Shown here one piece after another: positions 63,276 to 64,000 of a stretch of DNA of 64,000 nt. The position numbers and the translations under genes were made by a program. Origin of the DNA: Mycobacterium sp. (GTDB lineage: Bacteria > Actinomycetota > Actinomycetes > Mycobacteriales > Mycobacteriaceae); NCBI GenBank assembly GCA_016197405.1, contig JACPVR010000004.1:62001-126000 (forward strand). The letters are read 5' to 3'. Below the pieces are notes generated by a model. It did not search any database, had not been told where the DNA came from, and was given only the letters and a program-made list of their open reading frames with translations. Position 1 is the first letter of the stretch; each line of letters begins with the position of its first letter.

Positions 63276-64000
63276 TCAGCGTTGTGAGCGTCGGTACTCG
63301 CTCGGAGAGCGGCCGGTCCATCGCTTGAAGGCGTGTGAGAAGTTAGCAAGATCGCCGTATCCGAGCTCGGTCGCGATCTGGCTTGCCGACATTGATCGGG
63401 TGATTAACAGCATCATCGCGCTCTCCCGCAGACACGACTGGCGCAACTCGCGAAACGTGGTGCCCTCTTCGGCGAGCCGGCGTTTGAGTGTGCTGGTGGA
63501 TACCGAGAGTTCGTCTGCGACCCGCTGGCAACTTCGCTGTCCGGGATCCTCGTCCAACAACCGTCTCACCTTCTTGGAGAAGGACGTGGCTCCGCTCTGC
63601 TCGTCGAGGGTCCGCCTCAGCTCGGCGACGGCGAGTCGATACGCAAGGGGATCGGAGAACCGGCACACTTCATTGAGCGCGTTGACGGGAACATGAAGGT
63701 AGGACATCGGTGCGTCAAAGAACAGGCGCCCGGCTAGTACCATCTCTGCCGCGAGTTTGTTCAGGGAGACCGGCGCTGACCAACTCAAGTGGAGCGTGAC
63801 GGTCAGCGCGTCACTGACGAGCATGTCCAGCAGTCGTAACAACGCCGAGCCGGTATATGTGACTGCTAAGCAGTCCAGGGCCCGATCGCCTGTGTGCCCC
63901 CAGAGCCCGACGGTGAGACCTTGGTCGTTTGGACGGAATTGTGCATTGATCGCCGTGGTGATCAACGGTAGATAGGTGAGCAGCTCGACGATCTCGGCTA
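63276..64000 (-). CDS. AraC-family regulator, N-terminus beyond the window
   Basis: An open frame runs from the stop at 63276 to the window edge (about 241 codons). The C-terminal helix-turn-helix (RVADELSVSTSTLKRRLAEE, TELGYGDLANFSHAFKRW) and the preceding arabinose-binding-like sensor domain (PMSYLHVPVNALNEV) identify an AraC regulator of the Arabinose_bd type. It is on the same strand as the carboxylesterase gene, 221 bp upstream. Confidence 0.88.
   Translation of the reverse strand, partial: AEIVELLTYLPLITTAINAQFRPNDQGLTVGLWGHTGDRALDCLAVTYTGSALLRLLDMLVSDALTVTLHLSWSAPVSLNKLAAEMVLAGRLFFDAPMSYLHVPVNALNEVCRFSDPLAYRLAVAELRRTLDEQSGATSFSKKVRRLLDEDPGQRSCQRVADELSVSTSTLKRRLAEEGTTFRELRQSCLRESAMMLLITRSMSASQIATELGYGDLANFSHAFKRWTGRSPSEYRRSQR

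Overview
This window looks like chromosomal DNA of a fast-growing Mycobacterium (Mycolicibacterium-like) or a close relative. The support is high G+C (roughly two thirds, by eye), many GTG/TTG starts and tightly overlapping genes, an MmpL-type transporter, a small secreted protein with a typical mycobacterial signal peptide, and a block of eight genes (about 8.7-16.6 kb) whose order and strands match M. tuberculosis Rv3695-Rv3688c. All family calls come from reading the sequence; no database search was possible.

Layout, left part (1-18.8 kb, native-looking chromosome). A partial NCS1 nucleobase permease, a GntR/FCD regulator and a divergent carotenoid-oxygenase gene share a palindromic operator. 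A small secreted protein, a 53-aa convergent protein, a CPA2 antiporter and an AraC regulator follow, then DUF1772, a TetR-MFS efflux operon, and the RDD / SpoIIM / DUF58-MoxR-DUF4350-DUF4129-membrane protein / YqeY block. TesB thioesterase, SRPBCC and PPOX-type proteins come next.

Boundary (18.82-18.92 kb). A Rho-independent terminator sits next to only the 3' half of a tRNA-Pro(CGG), cut in the anticodon loop. This is the usual scar of an element integrated at a tRNA gene. The terminator and conserved synteny are on the left, so the element should extend to the right, possibly through the end of the window (>45 kb).

Right part (18.9-64 kb, accessory and catabolic). It contains an MmpL/RND exporter with a TetR; a TetR with a divergent diiron-type protein; and a CMD-like protein, zinc alcohol dehydrogenase and thiolase-like protein with a TetR, thioesterase and hydrolase. 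A PucR-type regulator is followed by an IS1380-family element (frameshifted transposase, 17-bp TIRs, ATAAG duplication). Next come a FadD / acyl-CoA dehydrogenase / biotin-dependent acyl-CoA carboxylase cluster, and a TetR-controlled oxidation operon (SDR, ferritin-like diiron protein, two Baeyer-Villiger monooxygenases, esterase, then a third BVMO). A decayed P450, a second SDR, TetR plus acyl-CoA dehydrogenase, a decayed adenylate cyclase and a TetR follow. The right end holds an AtuA-like / TIGR03084 / enoyl-CoA hydratase operon, a carboxylesterase and a partial AraC regulator.

Together the right part reads as a route from an alcohol or ketone (SDR/ADH, BVMO, esterase, diiron oxygenase candidates) to a branched acyl-CoA (FadD, three IVD-type acyl-CoA dehydrogenases) and on through an acyl-CoA carboxylase, hydratase and AtuA-like protein. 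That is the logic of acyclic-terpene (Atu) or leucine breakdown. A monoterpenoid or other methyl-branched cyclic ketone is the most economical guess; the substrate is not shown by the sequence.
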